Positions 1-7,986 of a stretch of 12,806 nt of DNA are shown one piece after another; within the stretch, counting starts at the first letter, position 1; the number at the start of each line of letters is the position of its first letter. Below the pieces are notes generated by a model. The model was given only the letters and a program-made list of their open reading frames with translations, searched no databases and had not been told where the DNA came from. Where the stretch lies: assembly GCA_003506735.1 (NCBI GenBank), contig DNYS01000029.1, forward strand, positions 1-12,806, written 5' to 3'. Origin of the DNA: Nitrospinota bacterium (lineage in GTDB: Bacteria; UBA8248). Made by a program: the position numbers and the translations under genes.

Positions 1-85
1 CTGTTTCGCTGCATAATGTGGGATAAAATTTATCAGAATTCTAACGACTGTCCCTTCCATTTTTGTTAAAATAGTCTTGGGGCGG

Positions 86-114
86 TTGAATTTTATAGTC
101 AAATGTTACTTAAT
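86..114 (+). promoter_or_regulatory. Possible sigma70-type promoter for the cytochrome operon
   Basis: TTGAAT at 86-91 and CTTAAT at 109-114 are separated by exactly 17 bases. Each hexamer matches the sigma70 consensus at 4 of 6 positions. It lies in an AT-rich leader that contrasts with the GC-rich coding DNA downstream, and it would leave an untranslated leader of roughly 115 bases before the first start codon. In AT-rich DNA such matches arise easily by chance, and I found no clear operator repeat or sigma54 element beside it. This is a weak call from pattern only. Confidence 0.25.
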
Positions 115-237
115 TCTATGGATCACAGTTACAAGACCTCAAAATTACCCGAATTTATTGCTACCTCGAATTGTATGATAGGCTGGCGTTTGCAGATTGA
201 TGGGGGATGCTGTCCGATTGAATAGAAAGGAAATGTT

Positions 238-2181
238 ATGGGGCCAATTGGAATGAACGGTGGAATCATCAAATGGTTATTTATATTTCTCGGGGTGATT
301 CCAATTGGATTCGCAGTGCCGACGGCTGTTTTTTCGGGAAATACGGGTATCGAGGGAACTACCCATTCCCAGGCCGTGCGGATTCAGGCATTCCAGAGAC
401 TCGCCCAGTTGTTGGACAAAAAAAAGAAGAAGTCGGACGATGACCTCCTCTCCGGGGAGCCTGCGAAGGATGCCGGAAAAAGTAAAAAGGGTGCTCAGAA
501 GAAGGATACTGTAGAAGGCACTGCCAAAACGGCCCATGAGGCGCTATTTGCCGAGAGCCGGTATCCCTCTGCCTCGACGTGCGGCTCATGCCATCCGAAA
601 CACTACCGGGAATGGTCGGTTTCGCAGCATTCATACTCCCAGTTGAGTCCCGCCTACATGGCGATCAATAATTTTCTCAACGCCGCGACCAGCGGAAGCA
701 TGGGAGATTTCTGCTTTCGGTGTCACAGCCAGGTGGGCGCGAACCTGGGCGAACCTCCCTCGATTTCCAACCTCAAGCGCCACCCCACCTCGCGGGAAGG
801 CATCACCTGCGTGGTCTGCCACCGGATCAACCTGCCCTATAACAAAACGAGCGGGCGCCTTGCGTTGGTCGAGGGGGACCTTCTTCAGCCCATATACGGC
901 CCGATGGGCAACAAGGAGTTGAGCCGGGTGCTGAAAAATCCCGACAAGTTCCGGGTGGTGACCGATCCGAACAAACCGGGCCGGAAAATCCATAAAGAGG
1001 TAAAGCTGTTTCCCCCGATTTCAACCCCTACATTTTGCGGAGGCTGCCACGATGTGACTTTGTTCAACGGCTTCCGCTTGGAGGAGGCGTTCAGCGAGTA
1101 CCGCACCTCTCCGGCTGCGGCTCGGGGGGTGACCTGCCAGGATTGCCATATGGGCAAGGTCCAGGGAATTCCCTCGGGCTATGAGCGTGGGCCTGCCGCG
1201 GTTGTTGGCGGCGTTCCTACCGCGCCGCGAAAAATCACCAACCATTTCTTTGCCGGGCCCGATTACTCGGCGATTCATCCCGGAATTTTCCCGCATAACA
1301 TTCAAGCCCAGCAGATGGCCACCCTGGAGGAATGGCTCCAGTTCGACCACAAGGCTGGCTGGGGGACTGATAAATTCGAGGACAAAGTTGCTGAAAATCA
1401 CAAGTTCCCCAAACGCTGGGAGTCGGTTGACGACCGCTTCGATGCGCGTGAAATCCTCAACGATCAGTTCAAGAAGCTGGAATGGGCCAGAGAGAAGCGG
1501 CTCGAAGTGTACCGTAATGGGTACGGCATGCCCAAAATCGAAACCCTCCAGGCGAATACGGACGGGATTCGATTCAGGGTGAAGGTGGTGAACAAAACCG
1601 ACGGGCACAATACGCCGACGGGCTTTAGCGGAGAGCGCCTGGTCTGGCTCCGCGTGACGGTCACAGACCGCGACGGGAAGGTAATATTCAAGTCGGGGCA
1701 CTTAGACCCCAACGGCGACCTTCAAGACGCGGAATCCGCCTATGTACACAACGGCGAACTGCCGTTGGATTCCCAGCTATTTAACCTTCAATCGAAGTTT
1801 GTTCATGTAAACGTGCGCGGCGGTGAGCGGTTTGCGGTGATCCCGATTCCTTATCCGGTCACTTCGTTGCCGATTGTCCGGCCGACGATACAATCCCTGA
1901 TTCTCACGGGAGAACCCGAGACCGAACGGAACCACCGCAACAGTATCGAGGCCCTCGGCCACCGCTGGGCGACCTACAAAATCAAGGGCAGCACCTTAAC
2001 CGGGAAGGGCCCCTACAAGGCGAATATTCAACTGAAAGCTGCGCCCGTTCCGGTAAATCTGATTGCGGCGGTTCAAAGCGTGGGTTTCGACTATAATCTG
2101 AGTGCCCGGGCAATCGCGGACGCGATTGTCGCCGGGCATGAAATTCTTTACGAAAAAAATATTACCTTTAAAATAAAATAA
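238..2181 (+). CDS. Exported pentaheme cytochrome c with C-terminal beta-rich domain
   Basis: A periplasmic or surface electron carrier of 647 aa. The start has AAAGGAAA at 226-233 about 6 bases upstream; ATG at 253 is a poorer alternative. A hydrophobic signal segment spans roughly residues 9-29 and has no lipobox Cys, so this is not an obvious lipoprotein. A Lys/Asp-rich low-complexity linker follows at about 60-90. Five CXXCH heme c sites lie at C115, C159, C191, C267 and C300, with spacing and flanks typical of c554-like multiheme cytochromes. Residues about 430-570 have no heme and contain a NKTDGHNTPTGF-type motif and alternating hydrophobic stretches. I recognise this as the beta-rich tail found in many multiheme cytochromes of environmental bacteria. 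It is the first gene of the block, 101 bp before the porin gene. Pairing with the porin suggests transfer toward the outer membrane, but the substrate or partner is unknown. Confidence is high for a multiheme cytochrome and low for its specific role. Confidence 0.9.
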   Translation: MGPIGMNGGIIKWLFIFLGVIPIGFAVPTAVFSGNTGIEGTTHSQAVRIQAFQRLAQLLDKKKKKSDDDLLSGEPAKDAGKSKKGAQKKDTVEGTAKTAHEALFAESRYPSASTCGSCHPKHYREWSVSQHSYSQLSPAYMAINNFLNAATSGSMGDFCFRCHSQVGANLGEPPSISNLKRHPTSREGITCVVCHRINLPYNKTSGRLALVEGDLLQPIYGPMGNKELSRVLKNPDKFRVVTDPNKPGRKIHKEVKLFPPISTPTFCGGCHDVTLFNGFRLEEAFSEYRTSPAAARGVTCQDCHMGKVQGIPSGYERGPAAVVGGVPTAPRKITNHFFAGPDYSAIHPGIFPHNIQAQQMATLEEWLQFDHKAGWGTDKFEDKVAENHKFPKRWESVDDRFDAREILNDQFKKLEWAREKRLEVYRNGYGMPKIETLQANTDGIRFRVKVVNKTDGHNTPTGFSGERLVWLRVTVTDRDGKVIFKSGHLDPNGDLQDAESAYVHNGELPLDSQLFNLQSKFVHVNVRGGERFAVIPIPYPVTSLPIVRPTIQSLILTGEPETERNHRNSIEALGHRWATYKIKGSTLTGKGPYKANIQLKAAPVPVNLIAAVQSVGFDYNLSARAIADAIVAGHEILYEKNITFKIK

Positions 2182-2282
2182 CCTCGCGCTGGATGGTTGA
2201 ATCGTTTCTCGTTCGCCGTGAAGCGGAATTATGAATTCGTGATAAATTTTCATAAGATACGTTTGCGGAGGGAAGTATTGAT

Positions 2283-3713
2283 ATGTCAAATATGAAATGG
2301 CGGTGGGGTGGGAAATGTGCCCGGAAGGCAGGTGCCGCCTCGGCTATGGTAATCGTATTTTTCTTTGCATTGTCCGCAAGCGCAGCTTCAAAAAAATATC
2401 TAGGAGATCCGACGGGAAACAGCAGGCTTTCCGACAAGCCGACAAAATTCCTGGATGTGTTTAACAAGGGAGTTCCCGAGCGCCCGCCCCTGCTTTTTGA
2501 ATTCGGCGATCCTTTCCTTCACCAGGGCAACCTCAATCCCGGCGTTGAACTCCCGTCGGGCTGGGTCGTCCAGCCCAGGCTCTGGATATTCGGAACCCTC
2601 CGCTCGGCGACTCAATCGTTCGACAATGGTGTTAGGCCCGGCACCACGGAGTGGGCCAACCGGTTCGATCTCTATGCCAACCTCCAGCTGTCGGGGACAG
2701 AAAAGGCCATCATCGGTTTTCGTCCCGTGGATAGGAACCGCTTCCCGAATTTCACCCGCTACGGATTCAGCCCGGAGAATAAATTCACCGATGAAACCAA
2801 TCTGGATATCCGGACCCTATTTTTCGAGGGTGACTTCGGAAGCATCTTCCCGAAGCTCGACCCCAAGGGAATGAAGCCGATCGACTACGGTTTTTCGGTT
2901 GGCCGCCAGCAGCTCAATTTCCAAAGCGGACTCATGATTAACGACATCGTGGACTCGGTGGGAATTGTCCGGAATAACCTCCATCTGCCGGGGGTTTCGA
3001 GCCTGCGGGTCGCAGGCATTTATGGATGGGGCGAACTCGACACGAACAGGCCCGATCCGGATGCCCAGCTGTTCGGCCTCTTCATAGCGGCGGACATGCC
3101 CAAAGTTCGGTGGGATTTTGACGGCGCCTACGTCAAGGACGATGGCCAGGGCAACGACGGCTCTTATCACTATGGTGTCTCGGCGGAGACCCACGTTGGC
3201 CTGATTGGCGTAACGTTTCGCGTCAACGGCTCGAAAGCCCAGGACGTGGAAACGTCCGGTGTCGGATCCGGCGTCCTCCTTTCGGTGGAGATTAACTTTA
3301 CTCCCTACGGTTCGGACGACAACGTATATATCAACCCTTTCTGGGCGATCGATAATTTTACCCAGATCAGCCGGGAGCCCGTGGTCGGCGCGCCGCTGGC
3401 GACGTTAGGAATTCTTTTTGCCTCGGCGAGCCTGGGCAACTATCTTTCCGAACTCAGCGGCGCCGCCAATGAGGTTGCCGGCGCCGCTATCGGCTATCAG
3501 GCTTTTTGGGATGCCCACAGCAAGAACCTGACGCTCGAGATGGCGGGCCGATACGATACCAGCAACGATTCCAACAGTGACATCGGGATCGGATTCCAAT
3601 ACCAGCAGCGGTTTGGCCGCCGGATTCAATGGCAGGTGGACGGTTTCTACGCCTTTCAAGAAAATCGGGATAATGGATTTGGCCTGCGCACGGAGATTCT
3701 CTACCAGTTCTGA
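2283..3713 (+). CDS. Outer-membrane beta-barrel, porin-like
   Basis: A 476-aa protein. GGAGGGA at 2267-2273 sits 9 bases before the ATG and supports this start. A signal peptide covers about residues 1-35: basic start, hydrophobic core around 19-33, likely cleavage after the Ala-Ser-Ala stretch. The mature protein is rich in alternating aromatic/polar strands with Gly-Asp/Asn-rich turns. It ends in Tyr-Gln-Phe, the terminal aromatic residue that marks BAM-inserted barrels. Length and strand pattern fit a barrel of about 16-18 strands, similar in style to alginate-export/OprD-like families. I cannot assign a family without profile searching. It lies between a pentaheme cytochrome and a flavin reductase, so it could be the pore partner of a porin-cytochrome conduit, or simply a solute channel for the terminal electron acceptor. 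No metal-binding motif is visible. Confidence 0.8.
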   Translation: MSNMKWRWGGKCARKAGAASAMVIVFFFALSASAASKKYLGDPTGNSRLSDKPTKFLDVFNKGVPERPPLLFEFGDPFLHQGNLNPGVELPSGWVVQPRLWIFGTLRSATQSFDNGVRPGTTEWANRFDLYANLQLSGTEKAIIGFRPVDRNRFPNFTRYGFSPENKFTDETNLDIRTLFFEGDFGSIFPKLDPKGMKPIDYGFSVGRQQLNFQSGLMINDIVDSVGIVRNNLHLPGVSSLRVAGIYGWGELDTNRPDPDAQLFGLFIAADMPKVRWDFDGAYVKDDGQGNDGSYHYGVSAETHVGLIGVTFRVNGSKAQDVETSGVGSGVLLSVEINFTPYGSDDNVYINPFWAIDNFTQISREPVVGAPLATLGILFASASLGNYLSELSGAANEVAGAAIGYQAFWDAHSKNLTLEMAGRYDTSNDSNSDIGIGFQYQQRFGRRIQWQVDGFYAFQENRDNGFGLRTEILYQF

Positions 3714-3804
3714 TCGGTCGGCGGCGGAGTTTGGCACGTCCCCCCTGAGATTTATGAGTCGGTTGTCCGAAAGGGCGGGATTTTTACCAAAAGGCGGCTC
3801 TAAA

Positions 3805-3811
3805 AGGGAGG
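3805..3811 (+). promoter_or_regulatory. Ribosome binding site that selects the start at 3822
   Basis: AGGGAGG ends one base before an in-frame ATG at 3813, which is too close to serve that codon. It lies 10 bases upstream of the next in-frame ATG at 3822. The second ATG is therefore the better start, shortening the protein by three residues. Confidence 0.6.
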
Positions 3812-3821
3812 CATGGAACGC

Positions 3822-5102
3822 ATGACACCCGCAGTGTTCCAGGCCGCCGGGGCGGTGATCGTCGCGGCGGTCATGGTGCAGGTCTTGGTCCTGCTGGTAA
3901 CGTCCTTTCGGCGCTATTCGCGTGAAAGAGAGCAGCATAATCTTGCCCTCGAACTTCTGAAGACCCAGGTCAATATCGCCAAAGGGGTCATCAAGGAAGT
4001 CCTGTCCTTGGAGTTTTCCTGGCCCGGACTCAGAAAATTCACGATCAAGCGAAAGGTGGCCGAGGGTGGTGGCGTTTGCTCGTTCTATCTCGCTCCCCAT
4101 GACGGCAAACCCCTGCCTGCCTTTAAGCCGGGACAGTATTTGACCTTCAACATGCACTTCCGGGGAGAGGCCCGGGATGCCGCAAAAGAGGTTATTCGGT
4201 GCTATTCGCTGTCCGATAGCCCGGGACATACGGATTACTACCGCGTTTCCATCAAAAAGATTCCCCCTCCGAGGGATAATCCGGATCTCCCGCCGGGTGT
4301 GGCATCGAGTTATTTCCATCAATTACAGGAAGGCGACATTCTCGATGTAAAAGCGCCAAGTGGAAAATTTTTTCTGGATACGGCCCAGCAGAACCCGGTT
4401 GTTCTTATCGGCGGCGGAATCGGCGTCACGCCGGTTTTGAGCATGCTGAACACGATTGCCGAATCGGGATTGCAGCGCGAGGTTTGGTTTTTTCTCGGAG
4501 TGCGGAACCAGGGTGACCATATATTCAAGGAACATCTCCAGAATCTGGTCCTGGAGCATGAAAATATCCGCCTGAACGTGTGCTACAGCGATCCCTCCGA
4601 CAACGATGTGGAGGGAAAGGATTATCAGCATAAAGGGAGGGTCAGCGTCGATTTGTTCAAGCGGGTCCTGCCCTCGAACAACTACGATTTTTATATCTGC
4701 GGCCCCCCGCCCATGATGAAGTCTCTCACCGAGGGACTCAAGAAATGGGGTGTGCCCGATGACCATGTCTACTTCGAGGCTTTTGGCCCCGCCAGCGTGA
4801 AGAAGGCGCCTGCCGAAACCAAGAAGGAGGGGGCGGATGCGGGACCCAAGCACAAGATTGTTTTCGCAAAGAGCAACAAAACTTTGCCCTGGAACACCTC
4901 GGACGGCTCGATTCTGGATTTCGCGCTGGCCAACGGAGTGAATATCGATTCGGGTTGCCGGGCGGGAAATTGCGGAACATGCGTGACGGCCATTAAATCG
5001 GGGCAGGTGACTTACATTCATGAGCCCGGGACCGCTCCCGAGACAGGCACCTGCCTGACTTGTATTTCGGGTCCTAGCGGAGATCTGACACTGGATGCAT
5101 GA
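3822..5102 (+). CDS. Membrane-anchored NAD(P)H reductase, FAD/NAD + C-terminal [2Fe-2S]
   Basis: A 426-aa flavoprotein passing electrons between NAD(P)H and a one-electron carrier via FAD and a plant-type [2Fe-2S] centre. Residues about 8-28 form one membrane helix. A charged amphipathic stretch follows, then a ferredoxin-reductase-like FAD domain with RCYSLSD at 126-132. The NAD domain has GGGIGVTP at 197-204 and a CGPPPMM motif starting at C293. The C-terminal ferredoxin has C379, C384 and C387 (CX4CX2C) and most likely C414; C411 lies nearby. The family is ferredoxin-reductase / NqrF-like. NqrF carries its [2Fe-2S] domain before the flavin domain, whereas here it is at the C terminus, as in Hcr and phthalate-dioxygenase-type reductases. 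I therefore do not call it nqrF, and no other Nqr subunits are present. The cytochrome neighbours suggest it feeds, or is fed by, the heme network. The real partner is unknown. Confidence 0.88.
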   Translation: MTPAVFQAAGAVIVAAVMVQVLVLLVTSFRRYSREREQHNLALELLKTQVNIAKGVIKEVLSLEFSWPGLRKFTIKRKVAEGGGVCSFYLAPHDGKPLPAFKPGQYLTFNMHFRGEARDAAKEVIRCYSLSDSPGHTDYYRVSIKKIPPPRDNPDLPPGVASSYFHQLQEGDILDVKAPSGKFFLDTAQQNPVVLIGGGIGVTPVLSMLNTIAESGLQREVWFFLGVRNQGDHIFKEHLQNLVLEHENIRLNVCYSDPSDNDVEGKDYQHKGRVSVDLFKRVLPSNNYDFYICGPPPMMKSLTEGLKKWGVPDDHVYFEAFGPASVKKAPAETKKEGADAGPKHKIVFAKSNKTLPWNTSDGSILDFALANGVNIDSGCRAGNCGTCVTAIKSGQVTYIHEPGTAPETGTCLTCISGPSGDLTLDA

Positions 5103-5204
5103 GGAATGAATCGCCGATGTTTCCAAACCGAAGAAATTGGCATGTACACGACGATGCCAGACCATTCATGAACCGTTTATTTTCAAGCCTAGAAGGATAG
5201 TCCA

Positions 5205-6233
5205 ATGCCTTTGATAGAGTTCATTAGAAGCCGGCTGGGATGGGTTGTATTTTCGGTGATATTTGCATTCGGGATTGTATGGATGCCGTTGGCGGCCGAT
5301 GCGGCTCCGGATCCAAAGCTCGTGGTGGGCCCCAAAGACTGCGGCGAATGCCATAAGGCGGTCGCGGAGTCTTGGGGAAAGACGAAACATTATTCGGGTT
5401 TCCGGAAGCTGACCCAAAGAAAAGAATCGAGAAGAATCGCCAAGAGAATGAAAATCCGGAGAATTAAGCGGGCAAGTCTTTGTATGAACTGCCACTTCAC
5501 CTCCAAGATGAAGGGCAAAAGGGCCCGTCCCATCGCTGGTGTATCCTGCGAGTCATGCCACTCGCCCGCTAAAAACTGGGTGGATGTTCATCAGAATTTC
5601 GGTGGAGCAGAGGCGACGAGTAAAACCGAAGCGGCGGGGCACCGCAAGGAGCGGCTGGCGAAGTTGAAGGCGGCGGGGATGATTCGGCCGAGCAATATTT
5701 ACGCCCTGGCGTCCAATTGTTTTCAGTGCCACACCGTACCGTTCGAGAAGTTGGTCAACGTGGGAAAACATACGCCTGGCAGTAAATTTGAACTGGTCGC
5801 GTGGTCTCAGGGCGAGGTTCGCCACAACTACGTCGCATCGGGGGAAAAGAGCAATGACGAGGCTTCTCCCGAGAGAAAGCGCGTGCTCTTCCTGGTCGGC
5901 AAGGCGGTGGAGCTGGAATACAACCTGAGGGGCGTAGCCAAATCGACCAAGAAGGCGACCTACGCCGTCCAAATGGCGAGGCGGGCCAAATCCGCGATGG
6001 AGACGTTCAAGAAAGTGGCCGAATTGGTGCCCACTCCCGAGGTGAAGGAAATTCTCGATGTAGCGGCGGGCGTCAAGCTGAAACTGAACAACGGAAAGGC
6101 GCTGGTGGCGGCCGCGGATAAAATTTCAAAAGCGGCGCAAAAGCTGGCATCAGGTTACGATGGAAGCAAATGGGCGGCCTTGGATGCGTTGATTCCCAAG
6201 CCGAATCAATATCAGGGAAAGCCCGCGAAATAA
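5205..6233 (+). CDS. Exported tetraheme cytochrome c, c554-like
   Basis: A periplasmic electron carrier of 342 aa. AGAAGGA at 5191-5197 precedes the ATG by 7 bases. The signal peptide covers about residues 1-33 with likely cleavage in the ADA-AP region. Four CXXCH sites occur at C46, C93, C115 and C172. The CESCHSPA motif with a following VH..FGG segment, and a W-SQGEVRHNY motif near residue 205, match the cytochrome c554 family known from nitrifiers and many anaerobes. Between hemes 1 and 2 (about residues 65-92) lies a strikingly Arg/Lys-rich stretch. The C-terminal third (about 220-330) contains no heme and looks like an Ala/Lys-rich helical bundle. It is 34 bp ahead of the ferredoxin gene, so probably co-transcribed. 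It likely shuttles electrons between the decaheme subunit and the other carriers. The presence of c554 does not by itself imply ammonia oxidation, since no hydroxylamine oxidoreductase gene is visible. Confidence 0.88.
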   Translation: MPLIEFIRSRLGWVVFSVIFAFGIVWMPLAADAAPDPKLVVGPKDCGECHKAVAESWGKTKHYSGFRKLTQRKESRRIAKRMKIRRIKRASLCMNCHFTSKMKGKRARPIAGVSCESCHSPAKNWVDVHQNFGGAEATSKTEAAGHRKERLAKLKAAGMIRPSNIYALASNCFQCHTVPFEKLVNVGKHTPGSKFELVAWSQGEVRHNYVASGEKSNDEASPERKRVLFLVGKAVELEYNLRGVAKSTKKATYAVQMARRAKSAMETFKKVAELVPTPEVKEILDVAAGVKLKLNNGKALVAAADKISKAAQKLASGYDGSKWAALDALIPKPNQYQGKPAK

Positions 6234-6267
6234 GCTGGCCAATTCCCATTGTAGAAAACAGGGGCCA

Positions 6268-7986
6268 ATGGCACAGACTCCCGTAGCCATTCAGAGGCCG
6301 CAACGGTGGGACGAGCCGTTCGGTCTCGACATGACCGATGCGGACGTGGATTGGGTGTTGACCAAACCGCCATTCGATGAGATCGATCCGTCTAATTTTC
6401 CCTCAAAAACCTCTCTTCGCGACATCATTAAGAACGACACCCGTATCATGCGCTACTCCGACGGGGAAATCGTTGTGCGCGAAGGGGATTACGGAAACTC
6501 CGCATTCCTGATTTTCGAGGGGACGGTTTTTGTCGTCCTCGATGGAATGGATACCGAAACCCTCGGCCGCCAGAGGTCCGAGCAAAAGAGTTTTTTCCAG
6601 TCATTCAGGCAGCTTTGGTCGAATTCGTCCCTGGCCGAAATCCGCGACGTAATGAGTTCGCGGAAATCCGCGGGGACGAATATCCGCGGGGAGGGGGCGA
6701 ATACGCGGGTATTCCTTCAGGATGTGCCCGTTCTGATGGAGAAGCATCAAACGGTTTCCCTCGAAGAGGGAACCATGTTCGGCGAAATCGCCGCTCTGGG
6801 CCGGACCCCGAGGACGGCCACGGTGGTCGCCCAGGGGGACTGCGTTCTTCTGGAGATCCGTTGGCAGGGCCTCCGCGACATTCGCCGCCGGGACGAGGAG
6901 TTTCGAAATTACGTCGATCGCCTCTACCGGGAGCGGAGCCTGATGGTGCAGCTGATGGCGACCCCTGCCTTCAGCAACCTCAGCGAGGAAGATATTAAAA
7001 TCGTCGCCGATAACACCCTGTTCGAGACCTATGGAGAATTCGACTGGCATTCCACCTACAAGGAGATGGCGAAAAAATCCCTCGCCGATCGGTTCGAATT
7101 CGAACCCCTGATCGCCGAGGAGGGAAATTACGCCGACGGGCTCATCATGATCCGGGCGGGATTCGCCCACGTGACCGAGCGGGTCGATTTTAGCCAAAGG
7201 ACCATCAGTTATATCGGGCGGGGAGGGGTGTTCGGGTTCGATGAAATCGCGCACAACTTCCGTTTCGAGGACAAGGTTCCCCTTCAGAGCAGCCTGCGGG
7301 CGCTGGGGTATATCGATATATTGCGCGTTCCGACCGCCATCATCGAAAAATACGTTTTGCCAAACTATCCCGAGTCCATGTATCCCTCCCGGATCGTCCC
7401 CCGCGGGACCGAACAATCGGCCTGGAAGGGCGACACCTCGGGCCAGGAAATCACCACCGGGTTCATGGAATTTCTTGTCGATAACCGCTATATCAACGGC
7501 ACGGCAACGATGATCATCGACATGGAACGCTGCACGCGGTGCGACGATTGCGTCCGGGCCTGCGCGGCCGCGCACGACAACAACCCGCGGTTCATCCGCC
7601 ACGGGAAGCGTTTTCAGAATTTCATCGTCGCCAATGCGTGTATGCATTGCGTGGATCCGGTTTGCATGATTGGTTGCCCCACCGGAGCGATTCACCGGGA
7701 ATCTCATAAGGGCCAGGTCGTGATCAACGATGCCACGTGCATCGGATGTGCCACCTGCGCCAACAGTTGCCCCTACGACAACATTCGCATGACCACCATC
7801 CGGGACAACAACGGGGCCTTTATCTTGGCTCAAGGCACGCACGTTCCCGTGGCGAAGGCCACCAAATGCGACCTTTGCGTGGATCAGTTGGGCGGTCCCG
7901 CCTGTGAGCGCGCCTGCCCGCACGATGCCTTAAAGCGGGTGGATATGAGGGATACGGATAAACTGGTGGACTGGGTCAACAGGTGA
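6268..7986 (+). CDS. Cyclic-nucleotide-binding protein fused to four-cluster [4Fe-4S] ferredoxin
   Basis: A 572-aa cytoplasmic protein with no signal or Tat motif. Residues about 50-215 form a cyclic-nucleotide-binding (CRP/PKA-type) domain. FGE at 171-173 and R182-T-A-T match the phosphate-binding cassette closely. A long insert (about 92-160) separates the first beta strands from the cassette. Residues about 225-390 look like a second, degenerate copy, where FGFDEI replaces the cassette and the Pro-Arg pair is absent. The C-terminal part is a DmsB/HybA/NrfC-style ferredoxin with 16 Cys: C422/425/428/432, C458/461/466/470, C491/494/497/501 and C534/537/546/550, enough for four [4Fe-4S] clusters. 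No DNA-binding helix-turn-helix is visible, so it is not a transcription factor. The AGGGG at 6260-6264 is only 3 bases before the ATG. The stop overlaps the next start (GTGA). It likely forms the cytoplasmic Fe-S subunit of a membrane oxidoreductase, gated by a nucleotide (inference). Confidence 0.9.
   Translation: MAQTPVAIQRPQRWDEPFGLDMTDADVDWVLTKPPFDEIDPSNFPSKTSLRDIIKNDTRIMRYSDGEIVVREGDYGNSAFLIFEGTVFVVLDGMDTETLGRQRSEQKSFFQSFRQLWSNSSLAEIRDVMSSRKSAGTNIRGEGANTRVFLQDVPVLMEKHQTVSLEEGTMFGEIAALGRTPRTATVVAQGDCVLLEIRWQGLRDIRRRDEEFRNYVDRLYRERSLMVQLMATPAFSNLSEEDIKIVADNTLFETYGEFDWHSTYKEMAKKSLADRFEFEPLIAEEGNYADGLIMIRAGFAHVTERVDFSQRTISYIGRGGVFGFDEIAHNFRFEDKVPLQSSLRALGYIDILRVPTAIIEKYVLPNYPESMYPSRIVPRGTEQSAWKGDTSGQEITTGFMEFLVDNRYINGTATMIIDMERCTRCDDCVRACAAAHDNNPRFIRHGKRFQNFIVANACMHCVDPVCMIGCPTGAIHRESHKGQVVINDATCIGCATCANSCPYDNIRMTTIRDNNGAFILAQGTHVPVAKATKCDLCVDQLGGPACERACPHDALKRVDMRDTDKLVDWVNR

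Noticed and set aside
3822..5102. Naming the reductase nqrF
   Set aside because: The [2Fe-2S] domain is C-terminal rather than N-terminal and no other Na+-translocating NADH dehydrogenase subunits are present.
5138..5159. Six-bp inverted repeat TGGCAT / ATGCCA between the reductase and tetraheme genes
   Set aside because: The stem is short and no T-run follows, so it is unlikely to be a terminator; it may be chance.
5205..6233. Reading the c554-like cytochrome as evidence for ammonia oxidation
   Set aside because: No hydroxylamine oxidoreductase, ammonia monooxygenase or octaheme protein is in the window, and c554-like proteins are widespread in anaerobes.
6246..6271. CCATTG / CAATGG inverted repeat covering the start codon of the nucleotide-binding ferredoxin gene
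   Set aside because: A six-bp stem is weak and common by chance. It could modulate initiation, but nothing else supports this.
6601..7923. Long minus-strand open frame (440 codons) opposite the nucleotide-binding ferredoxin gene
   Set aside because: It is the mirror of a clearly functional gene with 16 ordered Cys. Its translation is Gly/Asp/His-rich without any domain and there is no ribosome binding site.
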